Source: an uncultured Oligoflexia bacterium
GTDB taxonomy: Bacteria; Bdellovibrionota; Bacteriovoracia; Bacteriovoracales; Bacteriovoracaceae
Direction: 5' to 3'
Assembly: GCA_950060715.1 (NCBI GenBank)
Contig: CATLVA010000023.1
Location: 1-10,429, forward strand
Length of the DNA: 10,429 nucleotides
The translations under genes and the position numbers were made by a program. Numbering within the stretch: position 1 is the first letter of the stretch; each line of letters opens with the position of its first letter. Below are positions 7,584-10,429 of this stretch, piece after piece. A model generated the notes under the pieces. That model was not told where the DNA came from. It was given only the letters and a program-made list of their open reading frames with translations, and ran no database searches.

Positions 7584-8224
7584 CAAATTGGGATGATTTT
7601 TTTAAAGGTTCGAGTTACAGCTTCAAAGAATTTGATGTAGCTTCTGCCGAAATCCAAAAAAACTTCCACCTTCTCCCAACGGGATCTGAACGCTACGCTG
7701 AAAAGAGAAAGAAAGAGTTTATTGCTGGAAGGCTTTGTGCTCTAGAGGCAATCAAGAATTTAAGTATTGAGCCACCTGAAACGATATCAATCGGTGCCAA
7801 CCGCGAACCGTTATGGCCGAGTGGACTATGTGGGAGTATTTCCCATTCTAAGAATCGAGCAGTGGCAGTTGTATCCAATTCTCTTGTCGGTGTTGGTGTA
7901 GATATTGAAGAGTCCATTCAATTGGATCGCCTTAAAAAGATTAGTGGGCAATTCATTGGCGAAAATGAGCAGAAATTTCTTCAGGATTCTCCCTTAAATG
8001 GAACCATAATATTCAGTGCTAAAGAGTCGTTATTTAAAGCGCTATATCCTTCTGTAAAACAGTTCTTCGGTTTCAAGGATGCTGAAATTCTCCAAATTGG
8101 TAGCGGTGAATTTCAGATTAGGCTTTTACGCTCAGATGGACTATTTTCACAGTACTCTGACGTAATTACAGGATATTACCGGACAATTCAAACCGAGGTA
8201 GTAACGTATATTCCCATTAGCTAG
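7580..8224 (+). CDS. EntD/Sfp-type 4'-phosphopantetheinyl transferase
   Basis: This 214-residue enzyme would transfer 4'-phosphopantetheine from CoA to the conserved serine of carrier domains, turning apo into holo form in the cytosol. All family landmarks are present: KRKKEFIAGR at 42-51, WPSGLCGSISHS at 79-90 (pantetheine/CoA contacts), GVDIE at 106-110 with the magnesium-binding Asp108 and Glu110, and FSAKESLFK at 145-153 with Glu149 and Lys153. Length and motif wording fit the EntD-like branch used for secondary metabolism, not the short AcpS type. Its ATG overlaps the stop of the lipoprotein gene (ATGA). No separate ribosome binding site is evident, so it is probably translated by coupling. 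The hybrid NRPS-PKS 97 nt downstream has a carrier domain with an intact serine and is the obvious client. Confidence 0.93.
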   Translation: MTNWDDFFKGSSYSFKEFDVASAEIQKNFHLLPTGSERYAEKRKKEFIAGRLCALEAIKNLSIEPPETISIGANREPLWPSGLCGSISHSKNRAVAVVSNSLVGVGVDIEESIQLDRLKKISGQFIGENEQKFLQDSPLNGTIIFSAKESLFKALYPSVKQFFGFKDAEILQIGSGEFQIRLLRSDGLFSQYSDVITGYYRTIQTEVVTYIPIS

Positions 8225-8255
8225 ACTGTAAAAAGTTCATGAATTATTAGTTTTG

Positions 8256-8268
8256 TTGCGTCGCGCAA
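8256..8268. repeat. Small inverted repeat TTGCG-TCG-CGCAA
   Basis: Perfect 5-bp arms surround a 3-nt centre in the spacer before the megasynthase. No T run follows, so an intrinsic terminator is unlikely. It overlaps the predicted -35 element and could be an operator, or chance. Confidence 0.3.
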
Positions 8269-8284
8269 GACTTGGATTTAAGAT
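8256..8284 (+). promoter_or_regulatory. Possible sigma-70 promoter for the NRPS-PKS gene
   Basis: TTGCGT (8256-8261) and TAAGAT (8279-8284) are separated by 17 nt, the ideal spacing, though each matches its consensus at only three or four of six positions. Transcription would start near 8291, about 30 nt before the ATG. The gene could equally be read through from the upstream lipoprotein/transferase pair. Confidence 0.28.
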
Positions 8285-8321
8285 TATTTAAGTAAGCAAA
8301 ACGTAAAATTTTTAATGGTTT

Positions 8322-10429
8322 ATGATGATTCACCAGCTTTTTGAAAAACAGGTAAAATTAACACCTAATGAACTAGCATTAGAGTTCAACGGCAAAACTT
8401 TGTCTTATTCAAAGCTGAATTCACTAAGTAATCAAATTGCTAATTATCTCGTTCAAAATGAAATCCAAAAAGATTCTATTGTTGGTGTTCACATGGATAG
8501 AGGTTTTGAATTAATTGCAATATTGATTGGGATCTTAAAAGCTGGATGTGCTTATTTACCTCTCGATAAACAATACCCCCTCGAACGATTGCAATACATG
8601 GTTGATGATTCTAACGCATCTTTGGTCATAAGTGATGCGACAGATATTACGAGTACAAAAATAGTTTCTCCAAGCAATATCTTTTCAAACTATTATGCAG
8701 GAGATATTTCTCTTGAGGGCGAACTTGCTTATGTTATCTATACCTCCGGAAGCACTGGTAAACCTAAAGGGGTTTGTCTTGATCATAGTGCACTTGAAAA
8801 TCTTCTCGCCTTTCAGGCCACTGAAAACAGCAACTGTCGAACCCTTCAGTTTACACCAATAAGTTTTGATGTACATTTTCAAGAAATTTTCTCAACCCTT
8901 ACTACAGGAGGTATGCTAGTTCTTGTAGATGAGTTAACACGTTTAGATTTTAGTGAATTGCTTAATAAAATCATAATCACTGATGTGGAGAGAATTTTTC
9001 TTCCGTTTGTTGCTTTAAATAAACTGTCGCAAGTTAGTATCAAAAATTCGTTGTATCCATCAAAACTCAAATTTGTGACAACGGCAGGAGAGCAACTGAG
9101 AATCACCAATGAGATCAGAAGCTTTTTTACTCAGACAAAAGCGGTTTTATATAACCACTATGGTCCAAGTGAAACTCATGTCGTGACCTCAAAAATTCTT
9201 TCGGGTAATCCACAGGAGTGGCCTCATCTCCCAGCAATTGGCTCAATCTTGCCTAATTGTATCGTCAGGTTGGAGAGTATAGAAAATGGGGAGAAGGAAC
9301 TTATTGTCGGTGGTAAGTCTGTTGGTCTCGGTTATCTTGGAAAACCAGAACAAACTGCAGAGAAATTCTTTGTTGAAAATGGAGTACGTTTCTACCGAAC
9401 AGGTGATATTGTCGAACTTGATGGTGATGATTTAATTTTTGTCCGCAGAAAAGATAATCAAATTAAAATTCGTGGTTATAGAGTTGAGCTTGGAGAAATA
9501 GAAACTGCGATTAGCTCTTTACTTCCTAATGTCGATGTTACGGCAACAATCATAGAACAAGAGAATATTGAAAACTATATATGTGCTTATATTCAAGGTG
9601 AATTTTGTGAAAAAGAGCTTAGGCTAAGTCTCTCTCATTCTCTTCCCGAGTATATGGTTCCTAGGTATTTTGAAAAAATAAACGCTCTTCCGATGACACC
9701 CTCAGGGAAGGTCGATAAAAAGAGACTTCCAATTCCAACTTTACGAAGACCTGAGCTCATTCAACAATTTGAAGCTGTAGGTTCAAAATTAGAAAGCGAT
9801 ATTGAGAATATTTGGAAAAAAGTACTCGGATTAGATGTTATTGGAGTCGAAGATCCATTTTTTGATTTAGGTGGAACATCCCTCGGGGCGATGACCGTGC
9901 TTGAAGAACTGAATCGACTTGGTCTTAAAAAACTAACTATATTTGATCTATTTAGCTTAAGTACAATAAGAAAACAGGCAAAATTTTTGACTGAGAAAGT
10001 TCAAGCTAAAAAACTAGTAAAAGAAAGCTATTCCCACCAAGATATAGCTGTTATTGCAATGACAGGTGAATTTCCTGGAGCTAGTGATCTAAATGAATTT
10101 AAACAAATTTTAGAAAACGCAGATTGTGGACTACAAAAAATTTCCAAAGATGAGCTTCATCCAAGTCAAACAGAAATGTCCATTCGAGATGGTTTTGTAT
10201 TTGTTAAAGGCGAAATTAAAAGTGCCAAAGCCTTTGATCATAAGTTTTTCCATATGACTCCAAGAGAAGCAGAGTTGATGGACCCTCAGCAAAGAAAGTT
10301 TCTTGAGTGCAGTTATAATGCCTTGGAAGGATCGGGTTATCTAAAGCAAAGAGAGAATTTGAAAATTGGAGGATTTGCAGGCTCCGCGAATAGTACATAT
10401 CAAAATAACCTACGTGCTTTTCCTGATAA
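8322..10429 (+). CDS. Hybrid NRPS-PKS megasynthase, N-terminal A-PCP-KS part (3' end outside window)
   Basis: The frame stays open from ATG 8322 to the right edge (702 codons seen). It starts directly in an adenylation domain (about 3-470), with no condensation domain before IHQLFEKQ. Core motifs: LSYSKL (27-32), LKAGCAYLPLD (72-82), TSGSTGKPKG (141-150), FDVHF (182-186), NHYGPSET (278-285), YRTGD, IKIRGYRVELGEIE and SGKVD with Lys463. Pocket residues aligned to GrsA are D183, V184, Q187, F226, T253, A255, H279, V287, V288, K463, resembling the proline code. A peptidyl carrier domain follows (about 490-560), with the phosphopantetheine serine at 520 in DLGGTS. A ketosynthase begins at 574 (DIAVIAMTGEFPGA) and includes MDPQQRKFLE, but its catalytic Cys/His/His lie beyond the edge. 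It should load an amino acid and pass it to a polyketide extension step. ATG 8325 is an alternative start; neither has a strong Shine-Dalgarno site. Confidence 0.93.
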   Translation, partial: MMIHQLFEKQVKLTPNELALEFNGKTLSYSKLNSLSNQIANYLVQNEIQKDSIVGVHMDRGFELIAILIGILKAGCAYLPLDKQYPLERLQYMVDDSNASLVISDATDITSTKIVSPSNIFSNYYAGDISLEGELAYVIYTSGSTGKPKGVCLDHSALENLLAFQATENSNCRTLQFTPISFDVHFQEIFSTLTTGGMLVLVDELTRLDFSELLNKIIITDVERIFLPFVALNKLSQVSIKNSLYPSKLKFVTTAGEQLRITNEIRSFFTQTKAVLYNHYGPSETHVVTSKILSGNPQEWPHLPAIGSILPNCIVRLESIENGEKELIVGGKSVGLGYLGKPEQTAEKFFVENGVRFYRTGDIVELDGDDLIFVRRKDNQIKIRGYRVELGEIETAISSLLPNVDVTATIIEQENIENYICAYIQGEFCEKELRLSLSHSLPEYMVPRYFEKINALPMTPSGKVDKKRLPIPTLRRPELIQQFEAVGSKLESDIENIWKKVLGLDVIGVEDPFFDLGGTSLGAMTVLEELNRLGLKKLTIFDLFSLSTIRKQAKFLTEKVQAKKLVKESYSHQDIAVIAMTGEFPGASDLNEFKQILENADCGLQKISKDELHPSQTEMSIRDGFVFVKGEIKSAKAFDHKFFHMTPREAELMDPQQRKFLECSYNALEGSGYLKQRENLKIGGFAGSANSTYQNNLRAFPD

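Noticed and set aside
7693..7917. Minus-strand open frame opposite the phosphopantetheinyl transferase
   Set aside because: The plus-strand gene has every catalytic motif. The antisense frame is compositional shadow.
8315..8344. ATG at 8315 just before the megasynthase start
   Set aside because: It runs into a stop after nine codons and is in another frame from the adenylation domain.
8685..9109. Minus-strand open frames opposite the adenylation domain
   Set aside because: They are fully covered by a domain with intact core motifs and have no supporting signal of their own.
10216..10398. Minus-strand open frame opposite the ketosynthase start
   Set aside because: It overlaps conserved ketosynthase coding sequence and has no recognisable features.
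10424..10429. TGATAA at the right edge, looking like a double stop for the megasynthase
   Set aside because: It is out of frame. In the gene's frame the last bases read CCT GAT AA, so the gene continues beyond the window.
1..10429. tRNA, rRNA, CRISPR, insertion sequence or toxin-antitoxin genes
   Set aside because: None was recognised. The window is almost fully occupied by the listed genes, and the only gaps are 121 and 97 nt.

Overview
The window is AT-rich and densely coded, with short or overlapping gene junctions. It looks like bacterial accessory DNA from a Gram-negative organism: it encodes a Wza-type outer-membrane polysaccharide export lipoprotein with a lipobox, and several starts have AGG/AGGA Shine-Dalgarno sites. 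The taxon cannot be fixed from sequence alone. A low-GC proteobacterium or Bdellovibrionota-like lineage is only a guess.

Layout: (1) Positions 2-2984, plus strand: the end of a glycan operon with a 5'-truncated membrane GT2 glycosyltransferase, a class I SAM methyltransferase and a GT4 glycosyltransferase. The joins are a 4-nt ATGA overlap and a 1-nt TAATG overlap. (2) Positions 6463-2960, minus strand: a second glycan operon with a GT4 glycosyltransferase, a Wzx-like flippase and another GT4, all overlapping. Its last gene meets the first operon tail to tail with a 25-nt overlap. (3) Positions 6464-6584: a 121-nt divergent promoter region. (4) Positions 6585-8224, plus strand: the export lipoprotein joined by ATGA to an EntD/Sfp-type 4'-phosphopantetheinyl transferase. 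(5) Positions 8225-8321: a 97-nt spacer. (6) Position 8322 to the window edge: the start of a giant hybrid NRPS-PKS gene with the order adenylation, peptidyl carrier, ketosynthase. It is open at the 3' end.

How the parts may work together: the glycosyltransferases and methyltransferase would build and decorate a lipid-linked glycan. The flippase would move it across the inner membrane, and the export lipoprotein would form the outer-membrane exit ring. No initiating sugar-phosphate transferase, Wzy polymerase or Wzc co-polymerase is seen here, so the system must continue outside the window or use distant genes. The phosphopantetheinyl transferase is what the carrier domain of the neighbouring megasynthase needs for activation, so it most likely serves the NRPS-PKS.

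The most interesting part is the 3' end. The megasynthase begins directly with an adenylation domain and no condensation domain, so it looks like an initiation module. Its pocket residues read DVQFTAHVVK, close to the textbook proline code DVQLIAHVVK. The carrier hands straight to a ketosynthase, which implies an aminoacyl (probably prolyl) starter extended by a polyketide module. The physical coupling of a glycan export gene to the activating enzyme of an NRPS-PKS is the unusual organisational feature.
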